From the NCBI GenBank assembly GCA_900542635.1, contig UQOJ01000020.1, forward strand, positions 1-33,920: a stretch of 33,920 nt of DNA, read 5' to 3'. Shown here piece by piece: positions 1 through 8,303 of this stretch. This DNA is from an uncultured Collinsella sp. (lineage in GTDB: Bacteria; Actinomycetota; Coriobacteriia; Coriobacteriales; Coriobacteriaceae). The notes under the pieces are model-generated. The model saw only the letters and a program-made list of their open reading frames with translations, was not told the origin of the DNA and did no database searches. Position 1 is the stretch's first letter, and the number at the start of each line of letters is the position of its first letter. The position numbers and the translations under genes are program-made.

Positions 1-1
1 C

Positions 2-541
2 CCGCAGCAGCAGCGCCCCGCCGCCATGCCCCAGCAGCAGCCGACGCCTCGCGCCGCTGCTCCCGACCCGGTTGCCGTGGCAGACCCCTTCGCGCCTAGC
101 GTCCCCGACCCCGCCGCCGCACCCATCCCGGTGCCGCAGACCGTCTCGCGCGACGCGCTTGCCGGCATGGGCGGAGCCGCCGCGACCGGTGCCGCCGTGG
201 GCCTAGGCGCCGCAGCCGGCATCGCCTCCAACATGGCGAGCACTCGCGCCCCGCAGCGCCCGCTCGCCCAGCTCGTCGACGTCGTGAGCGGCGAGAGCCA
301 TAGCATCACCTCCGCACAGGTGACCATCGGTCGCGAGCGCTCGGTTTCCGACATTGCCCTGCGCGACCCCAACGTGTCGCGCCGCCACGCCCAGCTCACC
401 TTTACGGGCTCGGATTGGTCGATCGAGGACCTCAATTCCACCAACGGCACGCTCGTCAACAACCGCCGCATTACGCGCTGCCCGCTGCGCAACGGCGATC
501 TGCTGACGTTTGGCCTGAGCACCTTTGAATTTAGGGGATAG
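2..541 (+). CDS. FHA-domain protein, FhaA-like (5' end outside window)
   Basis: Phosphothreonine-reading adaptor, probably the FhaA protein of the actinobacterial cell-wall kinase cluster. The frame is open to the window edge and the first in-frame ATG (26) lies in a Gln/Pro/Ala-rich linker, so the gene starts upstream. Visible: a low-complexity linker, a small Gly/Ala-rich hydrophobic stretch, then a C-terminal FHA domain of about 80 residues with the hallmark GRE, SRRHA and LNSTNGT motifs (pThr-binding Arg/Ser and the Asn loop). FhaA homologues carry a DUF3662 domain before this linker; that part cannot be seen here. A second FHA gene follows after 6 nt, so the two are co-transcribed. Family assignment is firm; FhaA identity is inferred from position and domain order. 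Confidence 0.85.
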   Translation, partial: PQQQRPAAMPQQQPTPRAAAPDPVAVADPFAPSVPDPAAAPIPVPQTVSRDALAGMGGAAATGAAVGLGAAAGIASNMASTRAPQRPLAQLVDVVSGESHSITSAQVTIGRERSVSDIALRDPNVSRRHAQLTFTGSDWSIEDLNSTNGTLVNNRRITRCPLRNGDLLTFGLSTFEFRG

Positions 542-547
542 TCGCTT

Positions 548-964
548 ATGAACATCGATATCGTCCTTTTTGCAGGCCGCATCGTCCTGGTCGCCCTGCT
601 CTATATCTTCCTGTTCGCCGTCATGAAGACCGGCGTGGGACTTGTGCGCGGGCAGCGCCGCGACTCGGCTATCTGGACGATTGATGTGGACAAGGGTCCG
701 CGCGGTATCCGCGGCATCCACGTAGACATGCTCGGCCCCGTCATCGTCGGTCGCTCGCCATCTTCGGACATCTGCATCAACGAACCGTTCGTCTCGGCCT
801 CGCATGCGCGCTTTTCGCTGCAGGGCCCAGCGCTCATCATCGAGGACCTCAACTCGCTTAACGGCACGCTCGTCAACGGCCGCCAGCTCGTGGAGCCCGC
901 GACGCTGCGTGAGGGCGACGAAGTCCAGATTGGCGACGTGGTCATGAAGGTGAACCGTCGATGA
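548..964 (+). CDS. Membrane-anchored FHA-domain protein, FhaB-like
   Basis: Small phosphothreonine-binding protein of 138 residues. An N-terminal transmembrane helix (about residues 4-26) is followed by a short linker and an FHA domain (about 55-138) with GRSPSSD, SASHARF and LNSLNGTLVNGR motifs. This matches mycobacterial FhaB/FipA, which is tethered to the membrane and links PASTA-kinase signalling to the division apparatus. The stop codon overlaps the next gene's start (ATGA, 961-964), so translation is coupled to the phosphatase. The start at 548 is 6 nt after the upstream stop. Alternative: a generic FHA adaptor, but the gene order fhaA-fhaB-pstP-rodA/pbpA-pknB makes FhaB the best reading. 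Confidence 0.88.
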   Translation: MNIDIVLFAGRIVLVALLYIFLFAVMKTGVGLVRGQRRDSAIWTIDVDKGPRGIRGIHVDMLGPVIVGRSPSSDICINEPFVSASHARFSLQGPALIIEDLNSLNGTLVNGRQLVEPATLREGDEVQIGDVVMKVNRR

Positions 965-2895
965 TCGACGAGGAGAACAAGTCCGCAACTATGACCGAGG
1001 CACCGGCCGCCGCCACAGCTGCACCGGCCCACGCCGCTCCGGCGGGCTCCGCACCCGTGGAGCCCGAGGACACCGTGTTCTCCCTGCCTCTTTCGCATGT
1101 AACGCATGATATTTCGGATCTCGCCGATAACGAGGACGAAGAGGATACCGTAGCGGCGCCCATCGGCGCACATGCTGCGGAACAGCCCACAGCGCCCGAA
1201 GCAACCCCGACGCCGGCTCACTTTGCAGAGCCCGTCGCCGCGGCAATCAACGAGAGCGCTGCGGTGTTTGCGGCACCCGAGCCCGCCGCGCCGGCGTTTC
1301 CCATAGCCCCGGCATCCGAGGTTGCGCCCGCGTCTACGCCGGCGCCCGAGGCGGGGACATCCCCCGAGGACGGCCCTGCACCCAAGACCCCGCAGCCTGC
1401 GCCCGCAAGCGAGTCCGATGCCGTGGCCGAGCCCGCCGCCCAGTCGCAAAACACGCCCGCGCCGTCGCACTTTGCGACGCCCGAGCCTATAGACGTCAGC
1501 CCGCAAGATGACGAGTCGACCGCCCGCGTTTCCGAGGAGCCCGACTCCCCGGACACCGGCGATTCCGAATCAAACGCCGAGACCGACACCGTCTCTCCCG
1601 GTGACACAGCCGAAATCGACGTTGCCGCCGTTGAGGCCAAGCTCAAAGACCCCGGCTCGACCATGAGCTTTGAACCCCTAACCGAGGAGCGCATCGAGAC
1701 CGACTCGACCTATGATGCCGGCACCACCACGCAACTCATGTGGGGCGCCCGCTCCGACGTTGGCTGCGTGCGCCCGCACAATGAGGATTCCTACCTGGTG
1801 CAGTCGCCGCTCTTTTGCGTATGCGACGGCATGGGTGGTCACGCTGCCGGCGAGGTGGCCTCTTCTATCGCTGTCGAGACCATCGCCAAGACAGCTCCTC
1901 AGTCTGCCGACGCCGCACGCCTGGCGGCAGCCGTCGAGGCCGCCAACGCCGCCGTAATCGAGGCTGCCTTGAATGGCCTGGGCAAGCCCGGCATGGGCTG
2001 CACAGCCACTTGCGCCTATATCGAAAACGACACGCTCGCCATCGCCCACGTGGGTGACTCTCGCGCCTACCTGCTCCACGAGGGCACGCTCATCCGCGTG
2101 ACCCGCGACCACTCCTACGTGGAGGAGCTCGTGGACGCCGGCGAGATCACGGCAGATGAGGCTCGCGTCCACCCCAACCGTTCGGTCATCACCCGCGCGC
2201 TGGGCTCGGACCCCGCTATGTATGCCGACCACTTCACTCTGCATATCGAGGAAGGCGACCGCCTGATCCTGTGCTCCGACGGCCTTTCGAGCATGATTCC
2301 CGATAGCGATATCGAGAACATCGCCACGCAGTCCTCAACCGCGCAAATCTGCGTCGACAACCTAGTGGACGCGGCGCTTGCCGCCGGCGGCCACGACAAC
2401 GTGACCGTAGTAGTCGTTGACCTGGTTGACGATGGCGTTATGCGCGAGGCGCAACGCGTGCGTCGCCGCAACATTACTATCGCCGCCATCCTGGCCCTCG
2501 TCTTTGTGCTGGCAGCTGGCGTCTGGGCCTACACGGGTGTCACCGGCTCGTACTACCTGGGTACCTACCAGGGCAATGTCGCCGTCTGGCGCGGCCTGCC
2601 CGGCAAGCCGCTCGGACTCAAGCTCCACTGGCTCGAAAGCGAAACCAGCATCAAGCTGTCCGACCTGCCCGAAGACACGCAAAACCGACTCAAGGCGGGC
2701 ATTCCGCAAACAAGTGTCGACGATGCGCAGGACACGATATCCAAGTACCGCCACCAGATCGACGAGGAGCAGACCCGCCAGGTGATCGACGCGCAAACGA
2801 TTCGCGACAACACCAATCAGGGATCGACCTCCGAATCAGATTCCGAGAAAACCGCCGAACAGTCCGCCGAGGCCGAAGCCTCCGAAAAGAACTAG
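961..2895 (+). CDS. PP2C-family Ser/Thr phosphatase with long acidic N-terminal tail (PstP-like)
   Basis: Metal-dependent protein phosphatase (PPM/PP2C) that would reverse the PASTA kinase encoded downstream. The catalytic domain spans about residues 258-490 and shows the family motifs in order: SDVG-VR--NED, CDGMGGHAAGE, GCTATC, HVGDSRAYL, VTRDHS, ITRALG, CSDGLSSM and HDNVTVVVV, so the metal-binding Asp residues are present. One membrane helix follows (about 504-527), then a roughly 115-residue C-terminal, presumably extracellular, part. Unlike mycobacterial PstP, about 250 residues of Ala/Pro/Glu/Asp/Thr-rich low complexity precede the catalytic domain, including two [DE][DE]TV motifs (Thr38, Thr63). 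The start overlaps the fhaB stop; an in-frame ATG at 991 is the alternative. The function is secure; the tail is unexplained. Confidence 0.93.
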   Translation: MIDEENKSATMTEAPAAATAAPAHAAPAGSAPVEPEDTVFSLPLSHVTHDISDLADNEDEEDTVAAPIGAHAAEQPTAPEATPTPAHFAEPVAAAINESAAVFAAPEPAAPAFPIAPASEVAPASTPAPEAGTSPEDGPAPKTPQPAPASESDAVAEPAAQSQNTPAPSHFATPEPIDVSPQDDESTARVSEEPDSPDTGDSESNAETDTVSPGDTAEIDVAAVEAKLKDPGSTMSFEPLTEERIETDSTYDAGTTTQLMWGARSDVGCVRPHNEDSYLVQSPLFCVCDGMGGHAAGEVASSIAVETIAKTAPQSADAARLAAAVEAANAAVIEAALNGLGKPGMGCTATCAYIENDTLAIAHVGDSRAYLLHEGTLIRVTRDHSYVEELVDAGEITADEARVHPNRSVITRALGSDPAMYADHFTLHIEEGDRLILCSDGLSSMIPDSDIENIATQSSTAQICVDNLVDAALAAGGHDNVTVVVVDLVDDGVMREAQRVRRRNITIAAILALVFVLAAGVWAYTGVTGSYYLGTYQGNVAVWRGLPGKPLGLKLHWLESETSIKLSDLPEDTQNRLKAGIPQTSVDDAQDTISKYRHQIDEEQTRQVIDAQTIRDNTNQGSTSESDSEKTAEQSAEAEASEKN

Positions 2896-2911
2896 AAAGG
2901 GAGTGCCGCTT

Positions 2912-5782
2912 ATGAGTCGCCGCAACACCGAGCTGCTCTTGCTCATCGCCTCGGCGTTCCCCGTCATCCTGCTGTATGCGATGTACGTGCTCACCGCGGG
3001 CGCCGCCATCTCCTTTGAGACGCTCGCCGTGCCGATCGGCCTCTTTGCCGCCTTCGCTGCGGCACATATCGCCGTGCGCATCTTGGCGCCCGGCGCCGAC
3101 CCCGCCATCCTACCCATCGTATTTATACTTTCGGGCATCGGCATCACGTTCGTGACGCGTCTCGCCCCCGCTCTCGCCATCTCACAGCTCATCATCCTGT
3201 TTGTCTCGGTGGCCCTGATGGTGGGAACGCTTGCACTGGTCAAAAACCTCGACGTGGTCATGCGCTACAAGTACACCTTTGGCATTATCGGCATCATCCT
3301 GCTGATGCTGCCCATTTTTATCGGCACCACGATCTCGGGCTCCAAGCTGTGGATTCGCATCGCGGGCTTTACCATCCAGCCTGGCGAGTTCGCCAAGGTC
3401 TTTATCGTGCTGTTCCTGGCCGGCTACTTGGCCGAGAACCGCGAGCTGCTCTCCATCTCCAACCGCAAGATCCTGGGCTTTAAGATCCCTCGCCTGCGAC
3501 TGCTGCTGCCGCTGTTTGCCGTGTGGGGTGTGTGCCTGCTCGTTGTCGTCTTCGAACGCGATCTGGGTTCGGCCGTGCTGTTCTACACCATCTTCTTGCT
3601 GATGCTCTACGTTGCCACGGGGCGCTTTTCGTATGTCGTCATCGGCCTTGCGCTCTTAGCTGTCGGAGCCGTGGGCGCCTACAAGTTCCTATCGCACGTT
3701 CAGGTGCGTTTCCAGGTTTGGGTCGATCCGTTTAAGGACGCCCAGGGCCAGGGCTACCAGATCGTCCAGTCGCTCTTCTCGCTTGCCGATGGCGGTCTGG
3801 TCGGTGTTGGCATCGGCAACGGCATGGCCAACAACATCCCTGTCGTCGAGTCCGACTTTATCTTCTCGGCTATCGGCGAGGAGATGGGCCTTTTGGGCGG
3901 CGGCGCCGTGCTCATCCTGTTTATGCTCTTTGCCGTTCGCGGCCTGACCACAGCTGCCCGCGCAAAGTCCGACCTTGCCGCCTTTAGCGCCACCGGTCTT
4001 ACGGCAGCCATCAGCTTCCAGGCCTTCTTGATCGTGGGCGGCGTAACCCGCCTGATCCCGCTGACCGGCGTCACCCTGCCCTTTATGAGCCAGGGCGGCT
4101 CCTCGCTGCTGGCAAGCTTTATCATCGTCGCGCTCCTGCTACGTGCCGGTGACGAGGCGACCGGACGCGAGGCCGAGCTTACCGGCACCGGCACCATGGC
4201 CGCCATCACCGATGATCAGGTCGCATCTGCCGCCGCCCCGACGGGCACGCGCTTTGCCACCTCGTCTTCCTACGGCAGCGGCAGCCATTCCGTCGGCTCG
4301 CGCATGCGCCGTCGCCTGCTCGACACGCCTGAATCCGGTGTGCTCGGCCGCGTGGCGCTCGCCAACCGTCTAACCCGCGCGGTGCTCGCCTTTACGGCGC
4401 TGTTCGCCATCCTTATCGGCAACCTCACCTATGTCCAGGTCATTAAGGCCAAGGACTATCAGGACATGCCGACCAACAACCACACCATCGCCCGCTCCAA
4501 GTACATCCAGCGCGGCTCCATCATCACGTCCGACGGCGTGACGCTGGCCGAGTCGCTGCAGCAGGAGGACGGCACCTACGTACGCTCCTACCCCAACGGT
4601 AACCTGGCAGCACACGTGGTTGGCTACGTGAGCCAGCAGTATGGCACCACCGCCATCGAGAGCGTCATGAACGACACGCTCACCGGTTCTAAGGACTACT
4701 CCAGCTGGAACAACGCCATCGCGTCGCTCGCGGGCCAGACCCAGCCGGGCAACACCGCCAAGCTCACCATCGACTCGCGCATCCAGACGGCGGCCGAGCA
4801 GGCACTCAAGGGCTTTAAGGGCGCTGTAGTGGTCATCGACCCGCGTACCGGCGCGGTTCTCGCATGTGCCAGCTCGCCCACATACGACAACACCAACATC
4901 GATGCTCTGCTGCAGACGGGCGGCGGCGAGGACGGCTCCATGTACAATCGCGCCATGGACGCGCTGTACACGCCGGGCTCAACGTTTAAGGTCGTTACGC
5001 TTTCCGCGGCACTCGAGACCGGTACCGCCAGCCTTACCAGCACCTACCAGGCGCCCGGCTCCATGGACATCGGCAACGCACCGGTCACCAACTATGCCAA
5101 CGAGAGCTACGGCACCATCAGCCTGCAGCAGGCCTTTGCCGTGTCCTCCAACGTCGTCTTTGGCCAGGTGGCAAACGAAGTTGGCGCAAACACGCTCGTG
5201 CAGTTTGCCAACGCCTTTGGCTATGGCCAAAAGCTCGGCCAGGACCTGACCTCCGCGGCCTCCATCATGGCCGACCCGTCGCTCATGACCGAGTGGGAGA
5301 CCGCCTGGGCCGGCGCCGGCCAGCCTGTCGGCATGGACCACACGCCCGGCCCGCAGACCACCGTCATGCAAAACGCCGTGATTGCCGCCGCCATCGCTAA
5401 CAGCGGCGTGGTCATGGACCCGTACTTTGTAGCCCAGGTACTCGCCCCGGACGGAACCGTGGTCAAGACCACGCAGTCCCGCTCGCTGGGTCAGGCCGTC
5501 AGCTCCGCCACGGCCGACCAGGTCAAGCAGGCCATGCTTGCCGTCGTCCAGTCCGGCACCGGCACCGATGCCCAGATCCCCGGCGTCAAGGTCGCCGGCA
5601 AGACCGGCTCGGCCGAGATTGGCGGCACCAACGTCAATTCGATGTTCGTTGGCTTTGCACCTTACGATTCACCCACAGTCGCCATCTCGGTGGCCTTAGA
5701 GGATTACGACAAGCATGACGTCAAGGCCGCCAAGATCGCCGGCATCGTCCTGACCGCGGCGCTTGCCGCACAGGGAGCGTGA
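2912..5782 (+). CDS. FtsW/RodA-PBP2 fusion: SEDS glycosyltransferase joined to penicillin-binding transpeptidase
   Basis: Bifunctional peptidoglycan synthase in the membrane. Residues ~1-420 are a polytopic SEDS polymerase (FtsW/RodA/SpoVE) with GSKLWI, QPGEFAK, FERDLGSA, ESDFIFSAIGEE and PFMSQGGSS motifs. A ~60-residue linker and another membrane helix (~490-510) lead to a PbpA-like transpeptidase with the three active-site motifs: STFK (catalytic Ser690), SSN (745) and KTG (897). In Mycobacterium these are two adjacent genes (rodA, pbpA); here they form one 956-residue chain. The ATG at 2912 is preferred because AAAGGGAG ends 9 nt before it, whereas a GTG at 2903 directly abuts that site. 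It lies between phosphatase and kinase genes of the same operon, which are likely to control it by phosphorylation. Confidence 0.95.
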   Translation: MSRRNTELLLLIASAFPVILLYAMYVLTAGAAISFETLAVPIGLFAAFAAAHIAVRILAPGADPAILPIVFILSGIGITFVTRLAPALAISQLIILFVSVALMVGTLALVKNLDVVMRYKYTFGIIGIILLMLPIFIGTTISGSKLWIRIAGFTIQPGEFAKVFIVLFLAGYLAENRELLSISNRKILGFKIPRLRLLLPLFAVWGVCLLVVVFERDLGSAVLFYTIFLLMLYVATGRFSYVVIGLALLAVGAVGAYKFLSHVQVRFQVWVDPFKDAQGQGYQIVQSLFSLADGGLVGVGIGNGMANNIPVVESDFIFSAIGEEMGLLGGGAVLILFMLFAVRGLTTAARAKSDLAAFSATGLTAAISFQAFLIVGGVTRLIPLTGVTLPFMSQGGSSLLASFIIVALLLRAGDEATGREAELTGTGTMAAITDDQVASAAAPTGTRFATSSSYGSGSHSVGSRMRRRLLDTPESGVLGRVALANRLTRAVLAFTALFAILIGNLTYVQVIKAKDYQDMPTNNHTIARSKYIQRGSIITSDGVTLAESLQQEDGTYVRSYPNGNLAAHVVGYVSQQYGTTAIESVMNDTLTGSKDYSSWNNAIASLAGQTQPGNTAKLTIDSRIQTAAEQALKGFKGAVVVIDPRTGAVLACASSPTYDNTNIDALLQTGGGEDGSMYNRAMDALYTPGSTFKVVTLSAALETGTASLTSTYQAPGSMDIGNAPVTNYANESYGTISLQQAFAVSSNVVFGQVANEVGANTLVQFANAFGYGQKLGQDLTSAASIMADPSLMTEWETAWAGAGQPVGMDHTPGPQTTVMQNAVIAAAIANSGVVMDPYFVAQVLAPDGTVVKTTQSRSLGQAVSSATADQVKQAMLAVVQSGTGTDAQIPGVKVAGKTGSAEIGGTNVNSMFVGFAPYDSPTVAISVALEDYDKHDVKAAKIAGIVLTAALAAQGA

Positions 5783-5914
5783 TGCCCATGATCGAATCGG
5801 ACACCCGAGGCGCGCCGCGGCCGAAGAGTTAGCGGCAACGCGCCACACGGCCCCAGCGGCCACATCGTAGGTACTACACACATCGTTGAGCGAATAGTTA
5901 TGTTAGGAGCAGGA

Positions 5915-7876
5915 ATGGAACAGAGGGTCCTCGGGGGAAGATACCTCCTCAAGGATAAGGTGGGAACAGGCGGCATGGCGACCGTCTACCGTGCACAGGA
6001 CCAGGTTCTCGACCGCACGGTAGCCGTCAAGATCATGCTGCCGCAGTATGCTGGCGACGCGACCTTCGCCGCACGCTTTAAGCAGGAGGCCCAGGCAGCA
6101 GCCGGCCTCTCCTCCCCCTATATCGTGGGCGTCTACGATTGGGGCAAGGACGGCGACACCTATTACATCGTCATGGAGTACCTGCGCGGCACCGACCTTA
6201 AGAGCGGCATCAAGAGCCACGGCGCCCTCGACCCCAAGAAGGTCGCCCAGATCGGCTCGCAGATTAGCTCCGCGCTTTCGGTCGCCCACAAGCACGAGAT
6301 CATCCACCGCGACATTAAGCCGCAGAACATCATGGTGCTGCCCGACGGCAACATCAAGGTGATGGACTTTGGCATCGCGCGCGCCAAGAACAGCCACCTC
6401 ACGCAAGACAACAACGTGCTGGGAACCGCTCACTACGTCAGCCCCGAGCAGACCCGCGGTCAGGACCTCGGCCCCACCTCGGATATCTACTCGCTGGGCG
6501 TCGTGATGTACGAGTGCGCCACCGGCCGCGTTCCCTTTGACGGTGACGACGCTATCTCGGTCGCACTCAAGCAGGTCAACGAGCTGCCTATTCCGCCGAG
6601 CCAGATCAACTCCGGTGTCGACGCCGACCTTGAGCGCATCATCCTCAAGTGCATGGAGAAAGACCCGGCAAACCGCTTCCAGACCGCCGACGAGCTGCGT
6701 CAGGTGCTCAACAGCTACCTGTCGGGCCGTGCCGGCAACGTCTCGGAGCCCACGCGCATCATCGGTGCCCCCGGTGAGCTGGGCGCCACCAAGACTCGCG
6801 AGCTTTCCGATCAGACGCGCGCCATGGTGCGTCCCGTCTCGGGCGTGAGCGGCCAAAATACCGCCCGTAGCTCGGTTTCGGGCTCCACCGGCTCCTACGA
6901 GGTCGAAAAGCCCAAATCCAACAAGAACAAGATCATCGCCGCCGTGGTGGCAGCCGTTGCCGTCATCGGCATCGTGGTGGCCTTTGCCACAGGACTCTTT
7001 GGCGGCGAGCAGGTCACCGTGCCCGATGTGCTGGGCAAGGACCAGCAGACTGCCGTCGAGCTGATCAAGGAAGCCGGCCTCGAGGTCGGCACCATCGACC
7101 AAAGCTACAACGACGATGTCGACGAGGGCAAGGTCGCCGAGCAGACGCCCAACGGCAACACCAAGAAGGCCAAGGGAACCAAGGTGAACCTAGTAATCTC
7201 CAAGGGCCCCAAGCCCTCCGAGAAGGTTGAGGTTCCCCAGCTTGTCGGCCTGACCAAAGACCAGGCCGAGGCCGCGCTGGCAAGCGTTGGCCTGAAGGGC
7301 AACGCCTCCGAGGAGGCCAATGAGGCCGATGAGGGCCAGGTCTTTGAGCAGGGCACCGGAGCCGGTAAGGAAGTCGAGAAAGGCACGACCATCTCGTACA
7401 AGGTCTCGGGCGGCCCGGATACCACGTCCGTCCCCGACCTGACCGACATGACCGAGGCCCAGGCGCGCAACGCCCTCGATATGGCAGGCTTTGGCGTCGA
7501 CGTGAGCTACCAGGAGAACGACTCGGTTACCGAGGGCACCGTGATCAGCTGGAACCCCAGCGGCAAGCAGAAGCCCGGCGCCACGATTACCGTCGTCATT
7601 GCCAAGAAGTCCGGCAAGGCCAGTGTTCCGGGCAACCTGTACGGCAAGAGCATCTCCGCCGCCGTCACCGCGCTCAACAACGCCGGTTTCTATAACATCG
7701 GCTTCTGTGACCAGAACGGCAATCCCGTAAGCGGTAACGAGGATGCCACCGTTACGGGCGTCTCCCCCACCGGCAAGCAGTCCACCGACAGCACGATTAC
7801 GCTGACGGTCGCACTTTCTGGCTCGGGCTCGGGCACGAGCACGGGCACGGGCGACGATTCCGGTACGACCAACTAG
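5915..7876 (+). CDS. pknB: PASTA-domain Ser/Thr protein kinase (PknB-like)
   Basis: Transmembrane eukaryotic-like kinase sensing peptidoglycan fragments or lipid II. The kinase domain (about residues 9-275) has the Gly loop GTGGMATVY, catalytic Lys39, HRDIKPQN (Asp133), DFG (Asp151) and the SPEQ activation segment. A juxtamembrane region and a helix near 336-362 follow. Outside are four PASTA repeats starting near 367, 438, 504 and 569, the fourth being degenerate, and a Gly/Ser/Thr tail. The ATG at 5915 is chosen over 5900 because AGGAG (5905-5909) sits 5 nt upstream of it. About 130 nt separate it from the SEDS-PBP gene, so an internal promoter is possible. It is the last gene of the cluster. 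No separate pknA is present between the PBP and this gene. Confidence 0.95.
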   Translation: MEQRVLGGRYLLKDKVGTGGMATVYRAQDQVLDRTVAVKIMLPQYAGDATFAARFKQEAQAAAGLSSPYIVGVYDWGKDGDTYYIVMEYLRGTDLKSGIKSHGALDPKKVAQIGSQISSALSVAHKHEIIHRDIKPQNIMVLPDGNIKVMDFGIARAKNSHLTQDNNVLGTAHYVSPEQTRGQDLGPTSDIYSLGVVMYECATGRVPFDGDDAISVALKQVNELPIPPSQINSGVDADLERIILKCMEKDPANRFQTADELRQVLNSYLSGRAGNVSEPTRIIGAPGELGATKTRELSDQTRAMVRPVSGVSGQNTARSSVSGSTGSYEVEKPKSNKNKIIAAVVAAVAVIGIVVAFATGLFGGEQVTVPDVLGKDQQTAVELIKEAGLEVGTIDQSYNDDVDEGKVAEQTPNGNTKKAKGTKVNLVISKGPKPSEKVEVPQLVGLTKDQAEAALASVGLKGNASEEANEADEGQVFEQGTGAGKEVEKGTTISYKVSGGPDTTSVPDLTDMTEAQARNALDMAGFGVDVSYQENDSVTEGTVISWNPSGKQKPGATITVVIAKKSGKASVPGNLYGKSISAAVTALNNAGFYNIGFCDQNGNPVSGNEDATVTGVSPTGKQSTDSTITLTVALSGSGSGTSTGTGDDSGTTN

Positions 7877-7928
7877 TCGCCACCTCACCGCTCATTACGG
7901 CTCTCGCCGCAAACATATTCGCTCAGAA

Positions 7929-7965
7929 GCGCCCGCTTGCTCCCCGGCAAGCGGGCGCTTTGTTT
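7929..7965 (+). terminator. Rho-independent terminator after the kinase gene
   Basis: A perfect 12-bp stem (GCGCCCGCTTGC / GCAAGCGGGCGC), 6-nt loop and TTTGTTT tail, starting 53 nt after the kinase stop. It closes the cell-wall signalling operon. Confidence 0.93.
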
Positions 7966-8053
7966 ATCGACAGGCCAGGGCTCCATAGCAACACAAAGAG
8001 GCCCGCAAAAACAAGCCTCCCAGGTGACAACAGAATATGTAATGCAGTAATTA

Positions 8054-8251
8054 CTAGCCGCAGAACTTCACCATGGTCTCGACCACGAGCTTCTCGGAGT
8101 TGAGCTGCTGTATCATGATGCCCTGCTGGAACAGCGGGATGTTGGCGCGCGTGCGCTCCGGATCGGAGTGCTCGACGAACTCCTTCTTATCCAAGGTGCA
8201 GACCGAGCGCGACAAAACGACTTCGAAGCGACCCATTACGGCATCGCGCAT
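8054..8251 (-). CDS. Small hypothetical protein (65 aa)
   Basis: A short open frame divergent from lacI, 52 nt from its start. Codon use (GAG, CTC, AAG, ATC, GGC) resembles the neighbouring genes and the product is hydrophilic and balanced, with no membrane segment or signal. In-frame stops lie just upstream of the ATG, so it is not the tail of a longer gene. No Shine-Dalgarno sequence is visible before the ATG at 8251 or the alternative ATG at 8236, which lowers confidence; a leaderless transcript is conceivable. The shared gap with lacI holds the dyad at 8265-8280, so it would respond to the same regulator. I do not recognise the family. Confidence 0.4.
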   Translation of the reverse strand: MRDAVMGRFEVVLSRSVCTLDKKEFVEHSDPERTRANIPLFQQGIMIQQLNSEKLVVETMVKFCG

Positions 8252-8264
8252 GCGCTACAATCTC

Positions 8265-8280
8265 GGTTAATCTGTTAACC
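8265..8280. promoter_or_regulatory. Candidate LacI-family operator (GGTTAA-TCTG-TTAACC)
   Basis: Perfect 6-bp dyad around a 4-bp centre, 23 nt upstream of the lacI start and between lacI and the small divergent frame. The same 6-4-6 layout recurs at 10658, 10692 and 11730 near the sugar genes. That it is an operator for the adjacent LacI protein is an inference. Confidence 0.6.
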
Positions 8281-8303
8281 ACCCGAAAGCAGCAGGAGGC
8301 CCC

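Noticed and set aside
5782..5832. 16-codon open frame overlapping the SEDS-PBP stop (TGATG)
   Set aside because: Too short to support, no ribosome-binding signal of its own, and no sign of a pknA remnant.
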